NCBI GenBank assembly: GCA_902767125.1
Contig: CACXGJ010000016.1
Coordinates: 1 to 15,350 of the forward strand
DNA from: an uncultured Ruminococcus sp.
GTDB taxonomy: Bacteria; Bacillota; Clostridia; Oscillospirales; Acutalibacteraceae
Length of the DNA: 15,350 nucleotides
Direction of reading: 5' to 3'
The notes under the pieces were generated by a model. It did not search any database and was not told where the DNA came from. It saw nothing but the letters and a program-made list of their open reading frames with translations. Each line of letters begins with the position of its first letter. The stretch's first letter is position 1. This document shows positions 6,963 to 14,702 of the stretch, one piece after another. A program made the translations under genes and the position numbers.

Positions 6963-8414
6963 ATGGAAAAAGCTCCGAAGAAGCCTTTGAGCAGAAAGTC
7001 AAAAAAGACTATGGTGTCAGCCGTGATAACAATTCTTGTTGCAGCGGCGGTGATACTTGTAAATTTGATATCGGCAGTCCTTACACAGAAATACAGTGTA
7101 TTTACCTCCGATATTACCTCGCTCAAGTCATTTGAGCTTACCGAGCAGTCGAAAAATATTGCGAGGAATGTCGATAAAAAGGTCAAGATAACATTCCATT
7201 CGGAAAAAAGGGATTATGAGAACAGAGATCCCTATTGCAAGCAGACCTCTGTCATAGCAAATGAAATGGCTAAAATTTCCAACGGAATGATAAGCGTCGA
7301 ATATATAGATGTCGTAAAGAATCCTGCACTTGCAGGCAGCTATACGGAGGAGGATAATCTTACTGCGAATGATGTAGCTGTTTCATGCGGTGATAAGAGA
7401 AAATTGCTGAAGATAAGCGACCTGTTCACATTTGAGCTGTATTCGAGCGAATATCAGTACATCGCATCATCACAGTCAGAGCAGGTCATAGACAATGCCA
7501 TAGTGACTGTCACAAGTGATGTTGAGACAAAGGTGGCTGTGGTATCGGAAAGCGATTCGGATGACTATGATTATTTTATCAGGACTCTTGAATCAAATAA
7601 CTATGATGTATCAGAGATATCACTCGAAGATGATGAATTATCGGCTGATATTGATATGGTGGTGATATATCAGCCCGAGAAGGATTTTTCGGTAGATGCC
7701 CTTCTGAAATTGGAGGATTTTCTGGCAAACGGTGACGCATACGGCAAAAATCTTTTGTATGTCCCCGATATCAGCGGTGCAGAGCATCCAAATCTAGATA
7801 AATTCATAAATATGTTCGGGATAGGTGTATCTGACGGTGTAGCATTTGAATATGATTCATCCGCCCGTTATTATGCAAGTGACTATTATGAATATATCTT
7901 CTGTGATTTTGCATCGAATCTGTACAGGGAAAATCTCTCCAAGGACAAGGATATGCCTGTCATGACAGGTGTTTCAAGACCGATATCAATAAAAAACGAT
8001 CATGTTGAACCTCTTTTGGTATTGTCCGAGAAATCGGGTATATTACCCTATACGGCAGATGAAGACTGGTCGATGGAGGAAGCTGTGACAGGAAATATAT
8101 GTGTCATGGCACAGTCAAGTGTCGGTGAGGGGGATAATATATCTACCCTTGTTGTGATGGGTTCGGGAGAGATGGTTTCACAGAAATATTTTATAAACGG
8201 TCTGGGAAATCAGTATTACATCATGACAATGCTTGCCGAGCTGAATCATCGGAGTGCAAATATAATAAGCCTTCCCGATAAGACGATAACGAGCTTTGAT
8301 ATAAATACGGATGCACATACAAGATTTTGGATAGGCTTTGTGATGTATGCAGTGATACCGCTGATGATACTCGGCTGCGGCTTCACGGTATATCTTGTAA
8401 GAAGGAATATGTGA
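6963..8414 (+). CDS. GldG-like ABC auxiliary protein
   Basis: A 483-residue protein with one N-terminal helix (about residues 17-40), a large extracytoplasmic region, and a C-terminal helix (about 455-478) followed by a short basic tail (VRRNM). The part just after the first helix, with LKSFELTEQSKNIARNVDKKVKITFHS, is typical of GldG and of the 'uncharacterised ABC transport auxiliary' family, where it precedes an enzyme-like but non-catalytic domain. The ATG at 6963 follows GGGAGGAGG. It lies 17 bases after the permease and 11 bases before the DUF4340 gene. In gliding Bacteroidetes GldA, GldF and GldG form one complex; here the same order occurs without gliding motility. The outer domain is rich in acidic residues. 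What it handles is unknown. Confidence 0.88.
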   Translation: MEKAPKKPLSRKSKKTMVSAVITILVAAAVILVNLISAVLTQKYSVFTSDITSLKSFELTEQSKNIARNVDKKVKITFHSEKRDYENRDPYCKQTSVIANEMAKISNGMISVEYIDVVKNPALAGSYTEEDNLTANDVAVSCGDKRKLLKISDLFTFELYSSEYQYIASSQSEQVIDNAIVTVTSDVETKVAVVSESDSDDYDYFIRTLESNNYDVSEISLEDDELSADIDMVVIYQPEKDFSVDALLKLEDFLANGDAYGKNLLYVPDISGAEHPNLDKFINMFGIGVSDGVAFEYDSSARYYASDYYEYIFCDFASNLYRENLSKDKDMPVMTGVSRPISIKNDHVEPLLVLSEKSGILPYTADEDWSMEEAVTGNICVMAQSSVGEGDNISTLVVMGSGEMVSQKYFINGLGNQYYIMTMLAELNHRSANIISLPDKTITSFDINTDAHTRFWIGFVMYAVIPLMILGCGFTVYLVRRNM

Positions 8415-8425
8415 CGGGTGATAAA

Positions 8426-9880
8426 ATGACAAAGAACAGGAAAATTATTATCGGTGCAGCTTCGGCAGTGGCTGTTCTCGGAATAGCCCTTGCAGTCGTG
8501 CTGGGGCTTCCGTCAGAGAATGATGTTGTTGATGATAGTGATAAGGATATTATTCTTTTTGACAAGTCGGCATTTGATGTATATGATATTACGGTCAGGA
8601 ATCAGAGCGGAGAGTATCAGCTTTTGGGATACGATTATTCAAAGTATGAAGAAAGTGACACAGAGGATATCACGGTCATCTATACGATGCAGGGATATGA
8701 GGATTCTATGCTGTCAAAGCTGATGACGGATAATCTTGTATCTGAATCCAAAACGGTTGCGGCATTGAGAGTAGTTGACAAGTCAGGCAAAAAATATGTT
8801 GATTACGGTCTTGATGAGCCGACAGTCGAAGTAAAAGTCGTATACAGTGACCTGTCGGAAAAGGATATGTTTTTCGGAAATGAAGCTCCCGATAAAAGCG
8901 GCACCTACTGCCGTATAGACGGAGATAAAAATGTCTATCTCATAAATTCAGGTTCGATAGATATGTTTTTCGTGGATAAGCTGCAAATGTTTGAAAAGCA
9001 GCTAACGAGTGAGATAAACGAATCCGAAAAAATAACAGGGGTAAGTATATCGGGAACAGCCTTTGATAAGGATATATATATAAGCCGGGAGAAGAATACA
9101 GTCATCAATTCACCGTCATATACAATGACCTCACCTTATCCTGCAGCGTGTGATACAAGTACCGTAACCAATTTCGGAACAGCTTTCTTCGGCATTTCCA
9201 TATCCGATGTTGCAGCGGCAGGTGTCGGAAGTAAGGAGATTGCAGAATATGGTCTTGACAAGCCTTATATGGATATAAATATCAAAACAAATGAAAACAG
9301 GAATATAAATATTTTAATCTCCGAAAAGGACAGCAACGGAAGCTGTTACGTGATGAAATCGGGCGGAACTATTATATATTCTGCCGATGATGATACATTC
9401 GGATTTTATGATATAGACTACCGATATTTTCTTGAAAGCTCGATCTATAATCCGAATATGTCGAATGTTGCTTCAATGCGGATATCGTATCAGGATAATG
9501 TATATGAATACATATTCGACAAGATAGAATCAATAAACGATCTTCATGAATATACCTATGAAACGACAGTTTATTATGAAGGACAACAGATAGATTATAT
9601 GAATCTGTCCGATTTTATTTCCAATGTTTCAAATATATACCGTCAGGATGATATCCCTCAAAGCATCGAGGGCTGTAAGGAGATATTCAGGATAGACGCT
9701 TTATTTGATGACGGAAGCACCTATGTTCTTGTGCTGTATCAGGACAGCGAAAATAAGGTTATAGCGACAATAAACGGAAATATTGAAAGCTATGTCGATG
9801 AAGGATATGTAAATGAAGTTATAAAGCAGACTGCTAAAATACCGACTGATGAAGATGTCGAGGCTTTGGAAAATGAATGA
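8426..9880 (+). CDS. DUF4340 domain membrane-anchored protein
   Basis: A 484-residue protein with a short basic N-terminus (MTKNRKI), one anchoring helix (about residues 7-29), and the rest predicted outside the membrane. The repeating pattern, such as YGLDEPTVEVKVVYSD and MFFGNEAPDKSGTYCRIDG then VYLINSGSIDMFF, with a second YGLDKPYMDINIKT further on, is characteristic of DUF4340 proteins, often found next to GldG-like ABC genes. The two matching segments suggest at least two copies of the same fold. The ATG at 8426 has a modest site (GGGTG) and starts 11 bases after the GldG-like stop. It is the last gene of the run; a terminator starts at the next base. Its function is unknown; it probably forms the outer part of the ABC complex. 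Confidence 0.85.
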   Translation: MTKNRKIIIGAASAVAVLGIALAVVLGLPSENDVVDDSDKDIILFDKSAFDVYDITVRNQSGEYQLLGYDYSKYEESDTEDITVIYTMQGYEDSMLSKLMTDNLVSESKTVAALRVVDKSGKKYVDYGLDEPTVEVKVVYSDLSEKDMFFGNEAPDKSGTYCRIDGDKNVYLINSGSIDMFFVDKLQMFEKQLTSEINESEKITGVSISGTAFDKDIYISREKNTVINSPSYTMTSPYPAACDTSTVTNFGTAFFGISISDVAAAGVGSKEIAEYGLDKPYMDINIKTNENRNINILISEKDSNGSCYVMKSGGTIIYSADDDTFGFYDIDYRYFLESSIYNPNMSNVASMRISYQDNVYEYIFDKIESINDLHEYTYETTVYYEGQQIDYMNLSDFISNVSNIYRQDDIPQSIEGCKEIFRIDALFDDGSTYVLVLYQDSENKVIATINGNIESYVDEGYVNEVIKQTAKIPTDEDVEALENE

Positions 9881-9925
9881 AAAATATCCGCAAAGCATTT
9901 TTGGGAACAGCTTTGCGGATATTTT
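9881..9925. terminator. Strong bidirectional terminator between converging operons
   Basis: AAAATATCCGCAAAGC (9881-9896) and GCTTTGCGGATATTTT (9910-9925) form a perfect 16-bp stem with a 13-base loop. T-rich sequence follows on the plus strand (CTTTTACAT), and the minus strand leads into TCATTCATTTTCC. It lies directly behind the DUF4340 stop and three bases beyond the sleC stop, so it ends both operons. Confidence 0.92.
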
Positions 9926-9928
9926 CTT

Positions 9929-11155
9929 TTACATACGCAAGGAGGTTACTGCATTGTATACATCGGATATCCTGTACCATGTCGGGAAATTTACGATACC
10001 TGTCACGGGAAGGTCGAATACCTCCTGAAATGTCCTGACAGCCTGTGCGGTTTTCGGACCGTATATGCCGTCAACGGCGAGCTTGCCTATCAGCGGATAA
10101 TTGTTTGATATGGTATTGAGCTGACGCTGGATAGTACGGACAGGCTCTCCACGGGAGCCTGTCTGCTGTACTCCGGGGAATGACAGAGGAATGCCTGAAA
10201 CCTTTTTGGCTTCCTTGAGAACGATATTATATCCGTAATAATTTTTCAGTATCTGTATTGCGGAATATCCCTGTTCGGCTAATTCCTTTGAACCCCACTG
10301 ACTTAACCAGCCTTCACGGACTACTCTTACACCGTCGCTGTATTGAGTGAAAAGAGGCTGGTTTATATCCGAGCGGGATATATAGAGAGTAAAAATTTCA
10401 TCAACAATATCGGAAATTTCCTGAAATATGTTTCGTCCGTAGAAAAATGCCTGATCATAGGCTGTCGAGCTTGTTATGGTAAAATCAAAGCCCTTGCTCC
10501 TGTACCATTCGGTATAGACACGGCTCATTGTAAATGAAAGTATGGCAAGGATATTTGCCTTGAGAGCCTCACGTGGCCAGCTTGCATATATCTCACTGCT
10601 TGCAACATTTTTGATATAATCCTTGAAGGGCAGTGTATAATTCGGAGCTGAACGGTCGGAGGGGACTCCTGCATGAACTACTATGAATTGCGGAACGACA
10701 GGCTCCGGCAGGACAACCAGATTGCCTGCAAAGGGAAGTCTTTTGACCTCCGATTCGGGTATCTTGGGCGGAAAATCTCCCCACAGGGTAGGATAAGGGA
10801 TATCTATATTTTCAAAATTCTGCACGAGTGATACATTCTGTATTGAAGTGGTATCGGGATATATCTGAATGTTCTGTATAAAAGAACTCTGATAGCCCTC
10901 GAGTGATACACGCATATTGTATTGGTTGAACGGTCTGGGCTGGTCAAAGCTCATGGAATTTTCTATCGGAGGAGCCGAAAGCATTATAGGAGGGAGCTGT
11001 CCCTGTGAGTCGGTGCGTGATTCCTCGATGACCGTATCATTTTCGGGAGATATGATTTCTACTCTTGCATCAGGTGCAGGCTTGCCGATGTTATTGAGAA
11101 ATACATTCGTTTTTAGAAGTCCGAAGCCTCCGCTTATATTCTCGACCTCTGGCAT
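9929..11155 (-). CDS. sleC: Spore cortex-lytic enzyme SleC (pro-enzyme)
   Basis: A 408-residue SleC-type protein, the enzyme that degrades spore cortex peptidoglycan during germination after Csp proteases remove its propeptide. Domains in order: an N-terminal beta-sandwich resembling a carboxypeptidase regulatory-like domain (~10-112); a linker with NLVVLPEPVVPQFIVVH (~145-161), the likely maturation region; a SpoIID/LytB-type domain (~170-310) with FKDYIKNVASSEIYASW (Glu188 probably catalytic), YTEWYRSKGFDFTI and LSQWGSKELAEQGYSA; and a C-terminal peptidoglycan-binding domain (~333-395) with VDGIYGPKTAQAVRTFQ. The length is close to known SleC proteins. There is no signal peptide, as expected for a protein made in the mother cell and packed into the spore. 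The ATG at 11155 follows AAAGGAGA; the csp stop is 15 bases upstream, so it belongs to the csp operon. Bare 'peptidoglycan-binding protein' would be an under-annotation. Confidence 0.9.
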   Translation of the reverse strand: MPEVENISGGFGLLKTNVFLNNIGKPAPDARVEIISPENDTVIEESRTDSQGQLPPIMLSAPPIENSMSFDQPRPFNQYNMRVSLEGYQSSFIQNIQIYPDTTSIQNVSLVQNFENIDIPYPTLWGDFPPKIPESEVKRLPFAGNLVVLPEPVVPQFIVVHAGVPSDRSAPNYTLPFKDYIKNVASSEIYASWPREALKANILAILSFTMSRVYTEWYRSKGFDFTITSSTAYDQAFFYGRNIFQEISDIVDEIFTLYISRSDINQPLFTQYSDGVRVVREGWLSQWGSKELAEQGYSAIQILKNYYGYNIVLKEAKKVSGIPLSFPGVQQTGSRGEPVRTIQRQLNTISNNYPLIGKLAVDGIYGPKTAQAVRTFQEVFDLPVTGIVNFPTWYRISDVYNAVTSLRM

Positions 11156-11170
11156 AAAAATATTCTCCTT

Positions 11171-12898
11171 TCAGGGTGTTGATATATTATAGTTGATGAC
11201 CGTTTCACGGACGGATGCAAATGTATTGTAAAGATTCAGCCTGCCGTAGCCCCATTTATTATTCGGATAGGTGATATTTTCATCACGGACACATCCGCTT
11301 ATGAACAGATTTTTTATCAGATCACCGTTTATTGTCGGCATATTGTTCTTTATTATCCCCCATTCCATCAGTAAAGCGGCTGCTCCTGCAGTGACGGCTG
11401 CTGCAGCACTTGTTCCTGTCATCGTGCCGTAGCCTGTCGGGAAAATGCCTTTTATATTGACTCCGGGAGCGGCAAAGTCGGGGGATATTTGAGGAACTCT
11501 TGTAGGTCCCCATGATGATGATACAGACAGGCTTCCGTCACTTGAATTGTATGCTCCGCAGGTTATTGAACGGACAGCCGTTGCAGGATATACTATCGTA
11601 TATTCGGGGATGGGCTTGAGAAATTCCACACTGTCGGAGACCTGTCCCGTTATGGGCAGCCATGCCCAGTATTTTCCGTCGATTATATTGTCACCGAAAA
11701 TCTTTATATCCCATATCCCGGCGGTCGCATTTCTGAATCCGACTATAAGATTATTATTTATATCCTTGAAGTATTTTATATAGACAGTTGTGTCTTCAAA
11801 GACTAATTTTTCGGAGTATTCCAAGCCTGATTTGAAAGGAGTACGGGGGATGGTCTCGCCTGTGGGAGATATCACTCCGAGGGATACCTTGTCAAATGCA
11901 GGTCCGAATATGACGACGGAGAAGGAAGCTCCCTGTTCGCCCACACGGATACTTATATTTTCGACACTGCCGTTGGATATCTTTCCTTGAGTATGGTGCT
12001 TTGCGTTGGATTCGTTCCCGGCAGCCGTTATAAAAGCATAGCCTGCTCTTTGGGATACGAATGAGATATAGTCCTCAAAGAGAGTGTTTCCGTCATGGGC
12101 GCTTGAGTTTGATCCCATTCCAATACATATCACAGCAGGCATTTTAAATTCAACAGCCTTGTCGATGATATATTTTATTCCAAGGAGATAGTCGGATGAT
12201 TCATACAGATTGGGATTATCATAGGAAAGCAGATATCTGTTTATATAATAATCCCTTGCACGTTTCAATTTTACTGCAATGATATTTGCATTCGGAGCAG
12301 CTCCGATATATTCTCCGCTGTGATTTCCTGCTGCGACTGATGCGAGAAATGTCCCGTGACCGTCCTCGTCAGTTGATGGAACGATCCTGAATGGTGAGTC
12401 GGAATGTATAGCCTCATTGATCTGTTCCTGACTGTAAGTTGAACCGAAATACAGTCCGTCAGACCTTTCACCGTCTATACTCTGATCCCATATGCTCAAA
12501 ATTTTGCTTGTACCGTCCTCAAACTGAAAGACCTTATCCGTATAGTCAATTCCTGTATCGACTATTCCGATGATAACGCCATAGCCTGTCAGATCAAGAA
12601 AAGGCTGGTTCAATACCTGTGATATCCCGCTTGCTTCATTGCTCTGGATATCGAGGGGGGACATTATCTTCGGATAAAAGGAAAGAAAATCACTGCCAAG
12701 GTCTACGAGTAATTTTTGGATATACTTTTCATTTGCATATACTACGGCATAGTTGTTTTCAAGCTGTGTGCCGACACGGATATAGGGCTTATCCTGTATA
12801 TATTCACGGAAGCGTCTTGTGTTTATCACCTGAAAATCGACCGTTGTAGGAAGCTTCACAAATTCTTCAAGCGGCATATCATCTTCATTCACTGTCAT
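11171..12898 (-). CDS. Csp-type subtilisin-like germination protease, second copy
   Basis: A 575-residue S8 family serine protease of the clostridial Csp type. Catalytic residues are present: Asp114 in GIVDTGIDYT, His181 in DEDGHGTFLASVAAG, Ser497 in MTGTSAAAAVTAG, with oxyanion Asn295 in TAAGNES. An N-terminal ~100-residue region acts as prodomain, and the ~150-residue stretch between Asn295 and the serine region fits the jelly-roll insert of Csp proteases. The usual proline after the serine motif (GTSxAAP) is Ala here (Ala500), which need not abolish activity. No signal peptide is seen. Its ATG overlaps the previous csp stop (ATGA), with GGGGAGG about 9 bases upstream, so translation is coupled. 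It probably works with the first Csp to activate SleC, encoded 15 bases downstream. Which of CspA, CspB or CspC it matches cannot be decided by eye. Confidence 0.9.
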   Translation of the reverse strand: MTVNEDDMPLEEFVKLPTTVDFQVINTRRFREYIQDKPYIRVGTQLENNYAVVYANEKYIQKLLVDLGSDFLSFYPKIMSPLDIQSNEASGISQVLNQPFLDLTGYGVIIGIVDTGIDYTDKVFQFEDGTSKILSIWDQSIDGERSDGLYFGSTYSQEQINEAIHSDSPFRIVPSTDEDGHGTFLASVAAGNHSGEYIGAAPNANIIAVKLKRARDYYINRYLLSYDNPNLYESSDYLLGIKYIIDKAVEFKMPAVICIGMGSNSSAHDGNTLFEDYISFVSQRAGYAFITAAGNESNAKHHTQGKISNGSVENISIRVGEQGASFSVVIFGPAFDKVSLGVISPTGETIPRTPFKSGLEYSEKLVFEDTTVYIKYFKDINNNLIVGFRNATAGIWDIKIFGDNIIDGKYWAWLPITGQVSDSVEFLKPIPEYTIVYPATAVRSITCGAYNSSDGSLSVSSSWGPTRVPQISPDFAAPGVNIKGIFPTGYGTMTGTSAAAAVTAGAAALLMEWGIIKNNMPTINGDLIKNLFISGCVRDENITYPNNKWGYGRLNLYNTFASVRETVINYNISTP

Positions 12899-14547
12899 GG
12901 CTCAAAGCCTCCCCATTTGTATTTTTCCATGTATGAAACGGAATTGTTAAGACACAGTGTACCATAGCCGAATGTGGGATTGGGATATGATATTCCCTGT
13001 ACTCTGTTTGCTCCGATACGCAGGAATCCTTTTATCCTTTCACCATAGAGGAATGGGGCATTGCCGTTGACAATGCCCCACTGCATCATAAGAGCAGCCG
13101 AGCCTGTCACAAAAGGAGCGGCAAAGCTCGTTCCCGTGAAGGCATCATAACCTCCTCCCGAGCGTGCGGAGATTATATTGACGGCAGGAGCGGCAATGTC
13201 GGGGATAAGGTCTGTATCGGGCAAGCCGACTCCCGAAAATTCAGCGATACTTCCAAGCCTGTCGTTATATCCCGATACCCGTATTATCTTACGTGCAGTT
13301 GACGGCAGTGTCATAGTATTATATATCGCAGGATCGGCAAAATATGTCTTTGCGGTCACTTCCTCAACAGTGGGAAGCCATACATCAATATTTCCGTCAA
13401 CGATATTTGTCGGTATGATTCGGAGCTTCCATATACCTGAACGAACAGTGCCTGTCGGACTTTCGATATTGAAATATATCTCCTGATCAACGGAATATCT
13501 GCTGGGCTGACCGTATATGACGGTCAGGACAGTATTGTCCATTCTCACAGTCTTTATCCTGCTCTCAAGGTTTATGACACCCGAACTCATGCCGTTTGGA
13601 AATATCAGCTCAACGGCAAAGCTGTCGGCAAAATTCTTCCAAAGGGAAAGATAAAATCTTTCAATCCCCGAAGCAGTAAAAAATTCAATTTCCATTGTTT
13701 TATTTGATTTGAGGATGTCATGGAAATGGTGTCCCGAGCCGCCTTCATTACCTGTGGGAACGACAATGACATTTTTCCATTCAGCCGTCATTGAAGAAAT
13801 GTATTCCTCGAAAAGAGAATTACCCTTGTGCGAGCCGCTGTTCATCCCGAAGCTCATGTTGAGTGCAACAGGCTTTTTCAAAAGTCCTGCCTTTGAGATG
13901 ATATATTTTATTGCCCGCATTATTTCCGTACTTTGAGCGAAAAAATCATTGCCTTTTCTGCCAACCTTGACGATGATCAGATCAGCCCCGAATGCAACTC
14001 CGATATTTTCACCGCTGCTTGAATTTCCGTTTCCTGCGGCTATTCCTGCGACAGCAGTACCGTGACCGTTAAAGTCATTTGACGGGATGATGCTGAAAGG
14101 ATCATTTGACTGCAAGGCATCATTTATTTGCATTTGTGAATATTCCGTTCCCTCGTTGAAGCCGTCGGGGGGAGAGCCTTCGACAGTCTGATCCCACAGA
14201 TATAATATTCGTGTAGTGCCGTCATCATTCCTGAAATCAACATGAGTGTAGTCTATCCCGGAATCTATTATTCCGACAATGACACCGTTTCCGTCAAGAC
14301 CATATCCGTATGGACTTTGTACATTCCTTATGCACGAGGATGTCAGATTAAAGCTCGTTCCAAGAAACAATCTTTTTGGCAGCTCGATATCTTCGATTTC
14401 GGAAAATGTATACAGTTCATTTATTTTGCTGTCATCTATCAATACTATGGCATAATTTTGTCCGATGATCTCCGCAGAGGCATTGACCTGCTGCACCGCA
14501 CTGAATATATCACCATTGTATTTCACGATTATTTCGGTCATTGCCAT
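12895..14547 (-). CDS. Csp-type subtilisin-like germination protease, first copy
   Basis: A 550-residue S8 serine protease of the Csp type. The prodomain (~1-75) opens with TEIIVKYNGDIF, a pattern I associate with CspB. The triad is complete: Asp95 in GIIDSGIDYTHVDF, His162 in DFNGHGTAVAGIAAG, Ser474 in FTGTSFAAPFVTG, with oxyanion Asn267 in PTGNEGG. A jelly-roll-like insert lies between ~285 and ~400. No signal peptide is present. In clostridia such proteases cut pro-SleC when germinants are sensed. It is the first gene of the csp-csp-sleC operon; the next csp gene starts within its stop codon. I use the ATG at 14547, behind GGGAG at about six bases; a second ATG two codons on (14541) is also possible. 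It resembles the second copy along most of its length, so the pair probably arose by duplication. Confidence 0.92.
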   Translation of the reverse strand: MAMTEIIVKYNGDIFSAVQQVNASAEIIGQNYAIVLIDDSKINELYTFSEIEDIELPKRLFLGTSFNLTSSCIRNVQSPYGYGLDGNGVIVGIIDSGIDYTHVDFRNDDGTTRILYLWDQTVEGSPPDGFNEGTEYSQMQINDALQSNDPFSIIPSNDFNGHGTAVAGIAAGNGNSSSGENIGVAFGADLIIVKVGRKGNDFFAQSTEIMRAIKYIISKAGLLKKPVALNMSFGMNSGSHKGNSLFEEYISSMTAEWKNVIVVPTGNEGGSGHHFHDILKSNKTMEIEFFTASGIERFYLSLWKNFADSFAVELIFPNGMSSGVINLESRIKTVRMDNTVLTVIYGQPSRYSVDQEIYFNIESPTGTVRSGIWKLRIIPTNIVDGNIDVWLPTVEEVTAKTYFADPAIYNTMTLPSTARKIIRVSGYNDRLGSIAEFSGVGLPDTDLIPDIAAPAVNIISARSGGGYDAFTGTSFAAPFVTGSAALMMQWGIVNGNAPFLYGERIKGFLRIGANRVQGISYPNPTFGYGTLCLNNSVSYMEKYKWGGFEP

Positions 14548-14564
14548 AACATCTCCCTTTTAAA

Positions 14565-14595
14565 GTGAGGAATGAGGAGTGAGGAATGAGAAGTG
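14565..14595. repeat. Heptamer tandem array, left arm (RTGAGRA x 4.4)
   Basis: The plus strand reads GTGAGGA, ATGAGGA, GTGAGGA, ATGAGAA, then GTG: four seven-base units plus three bases. It is the inverted partner of the array at 14675-14702. It ends about 17 bases upstream of the first csp start, so it probably lies in the 5' leader of that mRNA as a CU-rich tract. Confidence 0.85.
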
Positions 14596-14611
14596 CTGTT
14601 CATTCCGTGAA

Positions 14612-14641
14612 ATTATATGTTTTATGAAAATAAAAAATTAC
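14612..14641 (-). promoter_or_regulatory. Possible mother-cell sporulation promoter for csp-csp-sleC
   Basis: On the minus strand CATATAAT (14619-14612) matches the CATAnnnT -10 shape used by the mother-cell factors SigE and SigK. GTAATTTT (14641-14634) lies 14 bases upstream and loosely resembles a SigE -35 box. It also contains TATAAT, so vegetative use is possible. The position, about 65 bases before the first csp start, is suitable. Confidence 0.35.
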
Positions 14642-14674
14642 TCTATAAAAAAACGAGGAGCAAGAAAATATTAT

Positions 14675-14702
14675 TTCTCACTCCTCACTTCTCACTTCTC
14701 AC
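14675..14702. repeat. Heptamer tandem array, right arm (RTGAGRA x 4, inverted)
   Basis: On the minus strand it reads GTGAGAA, GTGAGAA, GTGAGGA, GTGAGAA, starting at the base directly after the spoVAE stop codon. Aligned with the left arm, 24 of 28 positions are identical and two more are G-U in minus-strand RNA. The two arms could thus form a ~28-bp stem closing an ~80-base A/T-rich loop, and might act as a weak terminator or RNA-stabilising hairpin behind spoVAE. Confidence 0.85.

Noticed and set aside
8327..8425. An N-terminal extension of the DUF4340 protein from 8327
   Set aside because: These residues overlap the GldG-like gene in another frame; the ATG at 8426 gives a normal basic N-terminus and anchor helix.
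11171..12898. Reading the second Csp as a catalytically dead CspC-type pseudoprotease
   Set aside because: Asp114, His181 and Ser497 are all in place; only the non-catalytic Pro after the serine motif is changed.
14565..14702. CRISPR array or miniature transposon reading of the heptamer arrays
   Set aside because: Units are seven bases with no spacers, and I saw no clear target duplication; a small tandem repeat pair is the simpler description.
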